This document shows positions 18,027-26,274 of a stretch of 40,915 nucleotides of DNA, one piece after another. The stretch is from contig JABDMM010000096.1 in the NCBI GenBank assembly GCA_013001465.1, positions 1-40,915 on the forward strand, read 5' to 3'. The position numbers were made by a program, and so were the translations under genes. Each line of letters begins with the position of its first letter. Position 1 is the stretch's first letter. The stretch is from Chitinophagales bacterium (lineage in GTDB: Bacteria; Bacteroidota; Bacteroidia; Chitinophagales; JABDMM01). The notes under the pieces were generated by a model that saw only the letters and a list, made by a program, of their open reading frames with translations, searched no databases and had not been told where the DNA came from.

Positions 18027-19105
18027 TGCTGATTATGGATACAATGATTATTTATTTTGTGCTGTTGATTCTTGCGGCGAGTAGTTCTCTCATCATTAAT
18101 TGGTTGTTTCTGAAATTATCCGATCACTGGAAGGTCGAACTTAGTTCAGAAAATGGCTCAGAACCGAGATGGGCAGACAGAAAACCAACCATTGGAGGGC
18201 TTTCATTTTTTATTTTGTTTCTGATCGCTGCCGCTTTGATAGGATTTTTACCTTACTCAGAGGGATTTGCTTATAATAAACAGGTTCTTGGTATCATAGT
18301 CGCCTGTTGTCTTGGATTTATCATTGGTCTTGCAGATGATGCTTACAATACCAATCCACTACACAAGTTTATCGGTCAGCTTTTTTGTGCTTATATATTG
18401 ATCGCTTCTGGACTGTATATTGAACTTACCGGTCATGTAGCTGTCGACTTCATTTTTACATCTTTCTGGGTAATCGGTCTAATGAATTCAATTAACATGC
18501 TCGATAATATGGACGGAATTACCGGAACCATTTCAGCTTCTATAATCACCGGTGCATTGGTTCTGTTGTTTATTTCCGGTGACCTTCATAACGTATTTAT
18601 CCTTTTATTGATCGGTGTTTTAGGATCTCTTATCGGGTTTCTCTTCTTTAACTGGAATCCTTCAAAGATCTATATGGGTGATACGGGTTCACAATTCTTA
18701 GGGATCTTTCTCGCTGCCATCAGTATTTTGTTCTTTTGGAATGGGAACACAGCCGGTGAAGGGATACGATTAAACAAATTTGTTTACCCAATATTACTAT
18801 TCATCATTCCATTGATCGATACAACTACAGTTGTTATCAGGCGATTGATCAGAGGGCAATCTCCATTTGTGGGTGGAAAAGATCACATCACTCATCATCT
18901 CGCATATCTGGGTTTATCAGATCGCATGGTTAGTATTGTACTTTTGCTTATATCACTAGGATCAATTCCTTTAGTAGTTCTTATCCATAGTGGTTTTTTC
19001 AATTCGGAAGCCAAAGTAGTCTTCTTTGGGTTTGCATATTTCTTTGCAGCTTTCCTGATCTTTCAATACTTGTACAATATCGCCAAGAAAAGAAAACTGT
19101 CCTGA
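18026..19105 (+). CDS. Polyprenyl-phosphate sugar-1-phosphate transferase (WecA/MraY family)
   Basis: 359 residues with about ten membrane helices. Signature residues: the DD pair in GLADDAYNTNPLHKFIGQ (D104/D105), NMLDNMDGI (D160, D163), KIYMGDTGSQFLG (214-226) and the histidine motif DHITHH (286-291). The family transfers a sugar-1-phosphate (often GlcNAc-1-P) from UDP-sugar to undecaprenyl phosphate, the first step of polysaccharide repeat-unit assembly. Its ATG overlaps the kinase stop by 1 nt (TAATG); an ATG at 18035 is an alternative start. It closes the polysaccharide operon. Confidence 0.93.
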   Translation: MLIMDTMIIYFVLLILAASSSLIINWLFLKLSDHWKVELSSENGSEPRWADRKPTIGGLSFFILFLIAAALIGFLPYSEGFAYNKQVLGIIVACCLGFIIGLADDAYNTNPLHKFIGQLFCAYILIASGLYIELTGHVAVDFIFTSFWVIGLMNSINMLDNMDGITGTISASIITGALVLLFISGDLHNVFILLLIGVLGSLIGFLFFNWNPSKIYMGDTGSQFLGIFLAAISILFFWNGNTAGEGIRLNKFVYPILLFIIPLIDTTTVVIRRLIRGQSPFVGGKDHITHHLAYLGLSDRMVSIVLLLISLGSIPLVVLIHSGFFNSEAKVVFFGFAYFFAAFLIFQYLYNIAKKRKLS

Positions 19106-19174
19106 AACTTTAGACATTTCGGGAACTCATATCTCTCTTATTAATTGCTACCTTCGCTTTCAAAGTCGGTGCAT

Positions 19175-19540
19175 ATGCAAATTCTTCTGGTATTCATCGG
19201 CGGTGGAATTGGCAGTATCTGCAGATTTCTTCTTTCGAAAGCAGATTACCCATTTATAAGCCAATTTCCTGCCGGGACACTCTTTTCAAATTTGATAAGT
19301 TGTTTCTTACTAGGTTTACTCTACCATGCATTTGCAGTGGAAGGTGACAATAGTCATTGGAAGTTATTGTTAGCTGTCGGATTTTGTGGCGGCTTTTCAA
19401 CATTTTCCACATTCTCGATGGAAATATTTGAAAAGATTAATAGTGGTTCAATGTTGGAAGCATTGGCATATGTGCTTATCAGCGTAATTTTAGGTGTAAT
19501 AGCAATATATTTAGGCGTCCAATTAATGCGCTTGTTATAA
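19175..19540 (+). CDS. crcB: Fluoride ion channel CrcB/Fluc
   Basis: 121 residues from ATG 19175. A TTG at 19145 would add ten residues, but the family starts at MQILLVFIGGGIGSICRFLL. Four membrane helices are expected. Diagnostic motifs are GGGIGSICRF, the pore asparagine in GTLFSNLISCF, and GFCGGFSTFSTFSMEI with the phenylalanine/threonine track. Small dimeric channels of this family expel fluoride. No fluoride-riboswitch core was recognised in the short upstream gap. It lies 13 nt before the tryptophan dioxygenase gene, but no functional link is known. Confidence 0.92.
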   Translation: MQILLVFIGGGIGSICRFLLSKADYPFISQFPAGTLFSNLISCFLLGLLYHAFAVEGDNSHWKLLLAVGFCGGFSTFSTFSMEIFEKINSGSMLEALAYVLISVILGVIAIYLGVQLMRLL

Positions 19541-19553
19541 AAAACTCTATATC

Positions 19554-20510
19554 ATGGAATTGAATGAAAATATTGTCGAAAAGGTAAAAAAACTGGAAGA
19601 TAAATTCGCTGCTATGGGGCAGGATTTAAATTCATATCTCGATGGACTTCTTTACGCGGACTATCTTGGATATTGGGATTATGTCGATACCGATGTACTT
19701 CTCGATCTTCAAAAACCCAGAACGTCCTTTCCGGATGAAATGATCTTTATTCTGTATCACCAGATCACTGAATTATATTTTAAACTCACACTTCATGCAA
19801 TAGATCAAATACATCAAGCAGAAGATTTAACACCTGAGATCTTCCAAACACAGATCAAAAGGATCGACAGTTATTTCAGAAACCTGGTATGGTCTTTTGA
19901 GATCATGATCGATGGTATGGATATGGAGCAATTCCGTAAATTCCGAATGTCTCTTCTTCCAGCAAGTGGCTTTCAATCTGCACAGTACAGATTTATAGAG
20001 CTGGCGTGTACTGATCTGAACAACTTGCTCGCTAAAGAAACCAGAAAGGAACTTGAAAATGAAGACTCGGTAGATGTGCTTATGGATAACTTATATTGGA
20101 AAAAAGGAGCCACTGAACTTGCTACCGGAAAGAAAACATTAACATTAAAGCGTTTTGAGAAAAAGTATGCTGATGATTTTAAGAGACGAGCAATTGAAAA
20201 TAAAAATCAAAATTTAAACTCGATCGTAAGGCATTTAGCAGCAAAGCATGATTTGAGTGATGAGCTTATAGAAGATCTCAGAAAACTGGATTTAAATGCT
20301 AATGTATATTGGCCATTAATGCATGTAAAGGCAGCTGCATCTTACCTTCAGAGAAAACCGGATGTTATTGCTGCGACCGGTGGTACAAATTGGCAGGATT
20401 ATCTTCCTCCAAGCCATCAATTCATCTCTTTCTTTCCTCAGCTTTTCAGCGAAGAAGAGTTAAGTAACTGGGGTCGGAATGTTGATTATAAAAAGTTGAT
20501 CGCAACTTAG
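19554..20510 (+). CDS. kynA: Tryptophan 2,3-dioxygenase
   Basis: 318 residues. The haem enzyme opens the indole ring of L-tryptophan to N-formylkynurenine, the first step of the kynurenine route. The distal active-site region YHQITELYFKLTLH (H69) matches the family HQxxELxxK pattern. RKFRMSLLPASGFQSAQYR is the conserved central helix. WPLMHVKAAASYL carries the likely proximal haem histidine, and the ATGG motif follows. It ends 10 nt from the convergent RidA gene, with no visible terminator between them. It stands apart from the rest of the pathway genes on the same strand (from 23233). Confidence 0.93.
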   Translation: MELNENIVEKVKKLEDKFAAMGQDLNSYLDGLLYADYLGYWDYVDTDVLLDLQKPRTSFPDEMIFILYHQITELYFKLTLHAIDQIHQAEDLTPEIFQTQIKRIDSYFRNLVWSFEIMIDGMDMEQFRKFRMSLLPASGFQSAQYRFIELACTDLNNLLAKETRKELENEDSVDVLMDNLYWKKGATELATGKKTLTLKRFEKKYADDFKRRAIENKNQNLNSIVRHLAAKHDLSDELIEDLRKLDLNANVYWPLMHVKAAASYLQRKPDVIAATGGTNWQDYLPPSHQFISFFPQLFSEEELSNWGRNVDYKKLIAT

Positions 20511-20520
20511 ATAAGTTGTT

Positions 20521-20931
20521 TTACCTGGATCCCACGTAAGCAACACATTTTAACTCGATAGCGATCGGAGTGGGAAGGCTCTTAACCTCAACGGTGGTTC
20601 TGCAGGGTTGAGCATCTTTAAAATACTCAGCATAAACACGATTGTAAGTATGAAAATCGCGCTTCATATCTGTTAGAAATGTTGTCACATCCACCAAATC
20701 ATTAAATGTAGCTCCGGAGTTCTCTAAAACTGTTTTAATATTTTGAAACACGGAATGACATTGGGCTTCAAAATCAAATTTTATCATGTTTCCGTTTTTG
20801 TCGAGTTCCAGGCCGGGAATTTCATCGCTGCCAGCCTTCCGCGGCCCGATCCCGGAAAGAAATAAAAAGTCACCAACAGTTTTTGAGTGCGGGTATGAGC
20901 CAACAGGCTTAGGAGCTTTATCCGTGATCAT
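20521..20931 (-). CDS. RidA-family protein, probable 2-aminomuconate deaminase
   Basis: 136 residues, a single RidA/YjgF domain. The pattern GDFLFLSGIGPR, the conserved arginine R111 (CRTTVEV) and E126 (IAIELKCVAYVG) correspond to the RidA active-site Arg and Glu. Within tryptophan and 2-nitrobenzoate catabolic clusters, relatives (NbaF/AmnD) hydrolyse 2-aminomuconate to 4-oxalocrotonate plus ammonia. The next gene upstream on the same strand is the semialdehyde dehydrogenase that would make this substrate, which supports that role over generic imine deamination. Confidence 0.87.
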   Translation of the reverse strand: MITDKAPKPVGSYPHSKTVGDFLFLSGIGPRKAGSDEIPGLELDKNGNMIKFDFEAQCHSVFQNIKTVLENSGATFNDLVDVTTFLTDMKRDFHTYNRVYAEYFKDAQPCRTTVEVKSLPTPIAIELKCVAYVGSR

Positions 20932-20949
20932 AGTATAATTTTAATTTTT

Positions 20950-22392
20950 TCATTTATAACGAATACACACATTCTTGGCTTCCGTGAAAAATCGCAATGC
21001 TTCAAAACCACCTTCTCTGCCAACGCCTGAGTTCTTCATTCCTCCAAATGGAGTCCGCAAATCCCGAAGCAACCAGCAGTTTATCCAAACTATTCCTGCC
21101 TGGAGATGTTCTGCCATGTAATGTGCTTTATTGAGATCCTGCGTCCAAACAGTGGATGAAAGCCCGTATTCAGTGGAATTTGCATATTCAATAGCGTCTT
21201 CCTTGTCATCAAATGGCATAAGCGTAACAACCGGACCGAATATTTCTTCAGTATTCGTTCTGCAGGTATGATCCAATCCTTCTATGACTGTTGGAGCTAT
21301 AAAATATCCATTGGAACACCTTCCATCGAGTTTTACCTGATGTCCACCGGCTAACACTGTTCCACCTTCATTTTTAGCAAGCTCGATATAACTGAGTACT
21401 TTCTCCATGTGCGCACTGGAAACAACCGCACCTATCTGTACCTTTTCATTTGGATCACCTACTTGCAATGCATTTACCTTTTTAATGAATGCTTCTTTGA
21501 ATTTGTCGTAGATCGAACGCTCGATCAGAATTCTGGAGCCACAAAGACAAATCTGTCCCTGATTGGCAAATGATGATCGAACGCTGGTTGAGAGCGCATC
21601 TTCAAAATCACAATCTGCAAAAATGATATTAGGGTTTTTCCCTCCAAGTTCAAGAGATAGCTTTTTAAACATTGGAGCAGCTATGGAAGCAATATTTTTT
21701 CCTGTTGCTGTGCCACCGGTAAATGAAATAGCCTTGATCCCGGGATGAGAAACGATAGCAGACCCTGCCTTGTTTCCCAAGCCGTGGACGATATTCAGCA
21801 CGCCATTAGGCAAACCTGCTTCCTCACATATTCTCGATAATAGATAAGAGGTCATCGGGGTTACTTCTGTGGGTTTTGCTACAACACAATTTCCCGCAGC
21901 GAGCGCAGGTGCTATCTTCCAACTAAACAAATAAAGTGGAAGGTTCCATGGTGCAATACATCCTACAACACCTATTGGTCTCCTAAGGGTATAGTTAATA
22001 CCGCTATTTTCCATGAAATGTGATTCGGAAGCAAATTGAGTTATGGCATGCGCAAAGAACCTGAAATTGTGTGAAGCTCTGGGGATATCGATGGATCTTG
22101 CAAGCATAACTGGCTTGCCATTGTCTTTAGATTCAGCCTGAGCCAGATCTTCAAGTTTTTCATCGATGAGATTTGAAATTTTTGTGAGTATCCTGCAGCG
22201 TTCTTCTATTCCACAATTTGACCAGGCAGGGAAAGCTTTCTGCGCAGCCACATATGCCTTTTCTATGTCCTGTGCACTTGAATCAGGTATTAGACTGTAG
22301 ACATCGCCGGTAGCAGGTTCTATATTATTTATGAAGTTGCCATTTTCAGCTTCACAAAATTTACCATTAATATAGTTGAGGATCTTTTCCAT
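20950..22392 (-). CDS. Aldehyde dehydrogenase, probable 2-aminomuconate-6-semialdehyde dehydrogenase
   Basis: 480 residues, the normal length for the NAD-dependent superfamily. The oxyanion asparagine is in APWN (N150), the nucleotide loop is FTGGTATG (224-231), the general base Glu is in LELGGKNP (E248), and the nucleophile is C282 in GQICLCGSR. EEIFGPV is also present. By context it oxidises 2-aminomuconate-6-semialdehyde, made by the decarboxylase at 25177, to 2-aminomuconate for the RidA protein. 2-Hydroxymuconic semialdehyde dehydrogenase is the close alternative. It lies 2 nt after the SDR gene's stop, so the three reverse-strand genes form an operon. Confidence 0.9.
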   Translation of the reverse strand: MEKILNYINGKFCEAENGNFINNIEPATGDVYSLIPDSSAQDIEKAYVAAQKAFPAWSNCGIEERCRILTKISNLIDEKLEDLAQAESKDNGKPVMLARSIDIPRASHNFRFFAHAITQFASESHFMENSGINYTLRRPIGVVGCIAPWNLPLYLFSWKIAPALAAGNCVVAKPTEVTPMTSYLLSRICEEAGLPNGVLNIVHGLGNKAGSAIVSHPGIKAISFTGGTATGKNIASIAAPMFKKLSLELGGKNPNIIFADCDFEDALSTSVRSSFANQGQICLCGSRILIERSIYDKFKEAFIKKVNALQVGDPNEKVQIGAVVSSAHMEKVLSYIELAKNEGGTVLAGGHQVKLDGRCSNGYFIAPTVIEGLDHTCRTNTEEIFGPVVTLMPFDDKEDAIEYANSTEYGLSSTVWTQDLNKAHYMAEHLQAGIVWINCWLLRDLRTPFGGMKNSGVGREGGFEALRFFTEAKNVCIRYK

Positions 22393-22394
22393 AA

Positions 22395-23177
22395 TTATAA
22401 ACTGGAGGTGCGTCCTCCGTCTACCGGTAGGTTGATGCCACTTATATATGATGCCAGATCACTGGCTAAAAAAGCTGCTGCATATGCAGTTTCTTCTGGT
22501 TTAGCAAATCGTCTAAGAGGAACACTTAATATCATCTTGTTACTAACGTCAGCTTCTGTTTCTCCACTTTTTGCAGATTTGTTCTCAATGATCGAACTCA
22601 GCCGGTCGGTTTCTGTAAACCCAGGAAGGATATTGTTAACCGTTATTCCATAAGGCCCCAGTTCTCCCGCTAATGTCTTGGCCCAATTTGCAACTGCACC
22701 CCTGATAGTATTCGAAACTCCTAAGCCAGGAATTGGTTGTTTTACTGAAGTTGAAATAATATTAATTATTCGACCAAATTTTGATTCGCGCATCCCTGGT
22801 ACGACTGCCTCGGTAATAACATGATTTGCGATAAGATGCCTTCGGAAAGCAGTATAGATCTCGTCTTCGGCAGCATCTATCAAAGGTCCGCCCGGAGGAC
22901 CTCCCGTGTTATTTACTAGAATATGATATGTCTTTTTTTCGAGTGATTTTAATCTGGATCGAAGCTCATCTGTTTTGTCAAAATCCATCGTCATGTACGA
23001 ATGACTTTGATTTTCACCCGTATGCATTCCAACTAAATTTTCTTCGAGAAGTTGTTTATCTCTTGCGATCATAGTTACAGAACATCCTAAGCGAGCAAAT
23101 TCAAAGGCGATCGCTTTTCCGATTCCTTTGCTGCTGCCACATACAATTGCATTCTTCCCACTTAGATCTAACTTCAT
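22395..23177 (-). CDS. SDR-family protein lacking the YxxxK catalytic pair
   Basis: 260 residues with a Rossmann fold. The dinucleotide loop is CGSSKGIGKAIA (13-24), the NNTGG structural motif is at 89-93, and STS is at 142-144. Aligned to classical members, the catalytic Tyr-x-x-x-Lys positions are Ser155 and Arg159 (SNTIR), so the usual proton-relay chemistry should not work. C-terminal LPVDGG is normal. I recall divergent SDRs with SNxxR that also carry NNTGGPPGG, so this is probably a real subfamily rather than a decayed gene. It is the first gene of the reverse-strand catabolic operon. Its reaction is unknown; a step in aminomuconate handling is inferred from position only. Confidence 0.88.
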   Translation of the reverse strand: MKLDLSGKNAIVCGSSKGIGKAIAFEFARLGCSVTMIARDKQLLEENLVGMHTGENQSHSYMTMDFDKTDELRSRLKSLEKKTYHILVNNTGGPPGGPLIDAAEDEIYTAFRRHLIANHVITEAVVPGMRESKFGRIINIISTSVKQPIPGLGVSNTIRGAVANWAKTLAGELGPYGITVNNILPGFTETDRLSSIIENKSAKSGETEADVSNKMILSVPLRRFAKPEETAYAAAFLASDLASYISGINLPVDGGRTSSL

Positions 23178-23194
23178 TTCATTTGATTTTCATA

Positions 23195-23202
23195 TACATT
23201 TG
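23195..23202 (+). promoter_or_regulatory. Candidate Bacteroidota -7 element (TACATTTG)
   Basis: TACATTTG fits the TAnnTTTG consensus of the Bacteroidota housekeeping sigma factor. It lies about 30 nt before the TTG start of the Nramp-like gene. The only nearby TTTG (23182-23185) is too close to be a normal -33 element. It sits in the 55-bp gap between divergent units. Confidence 0.4.
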
Positions 23203-23232
23203 CTAAAATAAATAAATCCCATACTCCACAGA

Positions 23233-24519
23233 TTGAATTTAAGATCTTTCATTAAAACCCTTGGTCCGGGAATTCTGTTTGCATCGACGGCAATCGGTGT
23301 TTCACATCTCGTGCAATCGACACGAGCAGGTGCAAATTTTGGTTTTGCGCTGCTGTGGGCCATCGTCATCGCGAATTTACTCAAGTACCCTTTTTTTGAG
23401 TATGGATCTCGATATGCAAATGTAAAAGGTAAAAGTATAATCGACGGATACCTGAGCATAGGCAAATGGATGCTTATACTGTATTTCTGTATCACTCTTG
23501 GGTCAATGTTTTTCGTTACTGCTGCAGTGGGCTTTGTAACTGCAGGTTTCATGGAGAATTTATTCGGCCTTGATCGCTTTTTTGATTTCAATCTGGCAAC
23601 AACTTCGATCCTTTTCTCATTATGCTTTATTGTCTTGGTGATAGGAAAGTATAATACTCTGGATCTACTTATAAAAGTGATTGGAGGGTTGCTCCTTTTC
23701 TCAACTGTCATCGCCTTCTTTTTAACTTTAGCACATGGACCTATAGAAAAGGTTGACAGTTTTACCAGTGAAGGTATCTGGACAACTGCCGGTTTTGCTT
23801 TTTTGATTGCACTGATGGGATGGATGCCTACCGCGGTCGATCTTTCTGCATGGAATAGCCTTTGGACCATTGAAAGAATCAAACAATCAGGGTATAAGCC
23901 AAGTCTGAAAGAAACGCTCTTCGAGTTTAATTTAGCCTACGCGATATCGGCCGCACTTTCTATTTGTTTTCTCACATTAGGAGCATTTTTGATCTTCGGA
24001 TCCGCTACATCTATGCCAGAAGGGAGTGCGAGTTTTGCGAACAAAGTGATTGAACTCTACACACATACCATAGGGAACTGGTCATATTTTATAATCGCCA
24101 TAGCGGCATTTTCGATTATGCTGGGAACTTCAATTGGAGTCTTTGATGGCTATTCAAGAGCGTTAGAGAGAACTTCGCAGTTGTTGTTTTTCGGTGGCAA
24201 GTCAGAGAACAAACGCATAAAGGATCGAAGACTCTACATTATCTCACTTCTTGTTATCGTTGCCGGATCCTATTGGATCATTTCTTATTTCGCTGATAAG
24301 CCTAAAGGCTTTAAATCGTTAGTTGATATCGCAACTACTATTTCCTTTCTTATCTCTCCGATCATTGCCTTTGTTAACTTTCGTTTAGTCATGAATAAGG
24401 ATTTCGAAAAAGAAGCCAGACCCGGAAAAAGAATGATAATACTCAGTTGGATAGGGATCATATTCCTTACAATCTTTTCTTTGATCTACCTGATTTTTTT
24501 ATTGAATAAATTTGTTTAA
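23233..24519 (+). CDS. Nramp-like transporter lacking the DPGN metal motif
   Basis: 428 residues, about 11 membrane helices, from a TTG start. The N-terminus KTLGPGILFASTAIGVSHLV aligns with Nramp helix 1, where the metal-binding DPGN is replaced by GVSH (22-25). In the helix 6 region the usual MPH is MPT (198-200, GWMPTAVDLSAWN). The fold assignment looks safe, but the usual Mn/Fe-coordinating residues are absent. Nramp proteins share the LeuT/APC fold, so an altered substrate is possible. It lies between the two halves of the tryptophan catabolic cluster, about 100 nt before the HAAO gene. Import of a metal, of tryptophan or of a kynurenine compound is speculation. Confidence 0.85.
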   Translation: MNLRSFIKTLGPGILFASTAIGVSHLVQSTRAGANFGFALLWAIVIANLLKYPFFEYGSRYANVKGKSIIDGYLSIGKWMLILYFCITLGSMFFVTAAVGFVTAGFMENLFGLDRFFDFNLATTSILFSLCFIVLVIGKYNTLDLLIKVIGGLLLFSTVIAFFLTLAHGPIEKVDSFTSEGIWTTAGFAFLIALMGWMPTAVDLSAWNSLWTIERIKQSGYKPSLKETLFEFNLAYAISAALSICFLTLGAFLIFGSATSMPEGSASFANKVIELYTHTIGNWSYFIIAIAAFSIMLGTSIGVFDGYSRALERTSQLLFFGGKSENKRIKDRRLYIISLLVIVAGSYWIISYFADKPKGFKSLVDIATTISFLISPIIAFVNFRLVMNKDFEKEARPGKRMIILSWIGIIFLTIFSLIYLIFLLNKFV

Positions 24520-24617
24520 CAGCTTTTTTTCTCTATTGATTTCTGCAATAAGCTTTACGGCAATTTGAAAATCTCCCGATAAGCACGTAATTTCAGACCG
24601 AACTAAATCTCAATAAA

Positions 24618-25160
24618 ATGGCTGTTCAGAGACCCTTTAATTTGCAAAAATGGATTGATGATAACAGAGATTTGCTAAAACCTCCTGTAGGGAATAAAAA
24701 TGTCTACCCATATGGCGAAGATTATATAGTCATGATCGTAGGTGGGCCAAATGCTAGAAAAGACTATCATTACAATGAAACCGAAGAACTTTTTTACCAG
24801 TTGGAAGGAAACATTATAGTGAAAATTCAAGAGGATGGCAAAGCAGTCGATATGAATCTCGGACCTGGCGATATCTTTTTGTTGCCTCCTAAGGTTCCAC
24901 ACTCGCCAATTCGTTCTGAAGGTTCTATCGGGCTTGTTGTTGAAAGAGTAAGGCTTGAAGAGCATACAGATGGACTGATGTGGTTCTGTGATAACTGTAA
25001 CAATAGATTGCACGATACCTATTTCCATTTGAATAATATTGAAGAAGACTTTCTCCCAAGGTTTAGAGAGTTCTATGCTTCTAAAGAAATGAGGACTTGC
25101 GATAATTGCGGTCATGTCATGGACACTGATCCAAGATTTATCGAGAGAGTTAGTTGTTGA
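24618..25160 (+). CDS. nbaC: 3-hydroxyanthranilate 3,4-dioxygenase
   Basis: 180 residues, a cupin. The Fe(II) ligands are H51 and E57 (DYHYNETEELFYQLEGN) and H95 (PKVPHSPIRS), and the numbering agrees with characterised bacterial enzymes. Two C-terminal CxxC pairs (C124/C127, C161/C164) form the rubredoxin-like second iron site of bacterial forms. It cleaves 3-hydroxyanthranilate to 2-amino-3-carboxymuconate semialdehyde, the substrate of the next gene product. Its TGA stop overlaps an ATG that appears to be the old start of that next gene. Confidence 0.95.
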   Translation: MAVQRPFNLQKWIDDNRDLLKPPVGNKNVYPYGEDYIVMIVGGPNARKDYHYNETEELFYQLEGNIIVKIQEDGKAVDMNLGPGDIFLLPPKVPHSPIRSEGSIGLVVERVRLEEHTDGLMWFCDNCNNRLHDTYFHLNNIEEDFLPRFREFYASKEMRTCDNCGHVMDTDPRFIERVSC

Positions 25161-25172
25161 TGAAAACCCCAT

Positions 25173-25188
25173 TTAAGTGTGCCTTAAG
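25173..25188 (+). repeat. 11-bp duplication-like insertion at the decarboxylase start
   Basis: TTAAG occurs at 25173-25177 and again at 25184-25188, separated by TGTGCC. Removing one 11-nt unit joins ATG 25160 in frame to the decarboxylase and gives MKTPFKIDIHTH, a canonical start for the family. With the insertion present, that ATG frame stops after ten codons. Confidence 0.5.
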
Positions 25189-26190
25189 ATAGATATCCAT
25201 ACCCATATAATGCCTGAAAAATTTCCTAGATGGTCGAAGAAGTTCGGCTATGGAGGATTTATATATCTCGAGCACCATAAATTAGGGTGTGCAAAAATGA
25301 TGAAGGACGATGAGTTCTTCAGAGAGATTCTCTCAAATTGCTGGGATCCCGAAGTTAGAATGTCTGATTGTGACATGTTTAATGTTGATATTCAGGTGCT
25401 TTCCACCATTCCGGTTTTATTTAATTATTGGGCTAAACCCAAAGACTGTCTTGAGATCTCACGTTTCCTGAACGATCATATTTCAGAAGTCGTAGAAAGA
25501 TATCCGAAACGCTTTATTGGTCTTGGAACTATTCCGATGCAAGACACTGATCTTGCTATCCAGGAAATGGAAAGGTGTGTGAAGAAATTAGGGCTTCCGG
25601 GTATTGAAATAGGATCTAATATCAATGATATGAATCTTAACGAGCCCCAGTTCTTTCCGATCTTTGAAGCGGCTCAGGAACTAGGTGCTTCTATTTTTAT
25701 TCATCCCTGGAATATGATGGGTAAAGCTCTGATGGAGAAATACTGGCTTCCCTGGCTAGTTGGAATGCCGGCTGAAACTTCGAGAGCTATCTGTTCCTTG
25801 ATCTTTGGAGGAGTATTCGAAAGACTCCCGGATCTAAAAGTGGCTTTTGCTCATGGTGGAGGTTCATTTCCCGCTACTTTTGGAAGAGTCGAACACGGTT
25901 TTAATGTGCGACCTGACCTTTGCGCTATCGACAATAATGTAGGACCCAGAAAGTATATTAAACAGTTCTATTACGATGCATTGGTTCACGATGAAAAAGC
26001 ATTAGAGTATCTGGTGAATTTTGCCGGAGCAGACAGGGTGGCGTTAGGTACCGATTATCCGTTCCCTCTAGGAGATTTGGAACCCGGTAAGCTTATTGAA
26101 TCTTCAGGGTTTGACACAACTACCAAAGAGAAATTATTAGGTGGCACTGCTCTTGATTGGTTAGGAATTCCTAAAGAACAATTTGTCTAG
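25177..26190 (+). CDS. nbaD: 2-amino-3-carboxymuconate-6-semialdehyde decarboxylase (ACMSD)
   Basis: 337 residues as drawn from GTG 25177, directly after an in-frame TAA. Amidohydrolase-fold zinc ligands are H8 and H10 (IDIHTHIMPE), H176 (FIHPWN) and D293 (GTDYPFPLGD); H226 in AFAHGGGS is the catalytic histidine. It decarboxylates ACMS, steering the pathway to 2-aminomuconate semialdehyde and away from quinolinate. The start is unusual. ATG 25160 overlaps the HAAO stop but runs into a stop after ten codons because of a likely 11-bp insertion, so GTG may be a fallback start. All catalytic residues are intact. Confidence 0.92.
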   Translation: MCLKIDIHTHIMPEKFPRWSKKFGYGGFIYLEHHKLGCAKMMKDDEFFREILSNCWDPEVRMSDCDMFNVDIQVLSTIPVLFNYWAKPKDCLEISRFLNDHISEVVERYPKRFIGLGTIPMQDTDLAIQEMERCVKKLGLPGIEIGSNINDMNLNEPQFFPIFEAAQELGASIFIHPWNMMGKALMEKYWLPWLVGMPAETSRAICSLIFGGVFERLPDLKVAFAHGGGSFPATFGRVEHGFNVRPDLCAIDNNVGPRKYIKQFYYDALVHDEKALEYLVNFAGADRVALGTDYPFPLGDLEPGKLIESSGFDTTTKEKLLGGTALDWLGIPKEQFV

Positions 26191-26243
26191 ATTTCTTAAT
26201 TTGTTTTGAGCTTAGTTCCTCATGTTTCCTGCGTATGAAAATG

Positions 26244-26251
26244 TAAATTTG
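26244..26251 (+). promoter_or_regulatory. Candidate -7 element (TAAATTTG) before kynureninase
   Basis: TAAATTTG fits TAnnTTTG exactly. It ends 2 nt before ATG 26254, so transcripts would begin near or after that ATG. This favours the second in-frame ATG, 26275, as the kynureninase start. A clear -33 TTTG at normal spacing is lacking. Confidence 0.35.
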
Positions 26252-26274
26252 TCATGAAAACAATTGAGACGAAG

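Noticed and set aside
19106-19174. Fluoride riboswitch before crcB
   Set aside because: The 69-nt gap shows none of the conserved riboswitch core that I could recognise.
23190-23882. 230-residue reverse-strand frame opposite the Nramp-like gene
   Set aside because: Lies almost wholly antisense to a clear transporter gene, has basic low-complexity composition and no recognisable domain.
24675-25172. 165-residue reverse-strand frame opposite HAAO
   Set aside because: Fully antisense to a gene with all catalytic residues; no domain seen.
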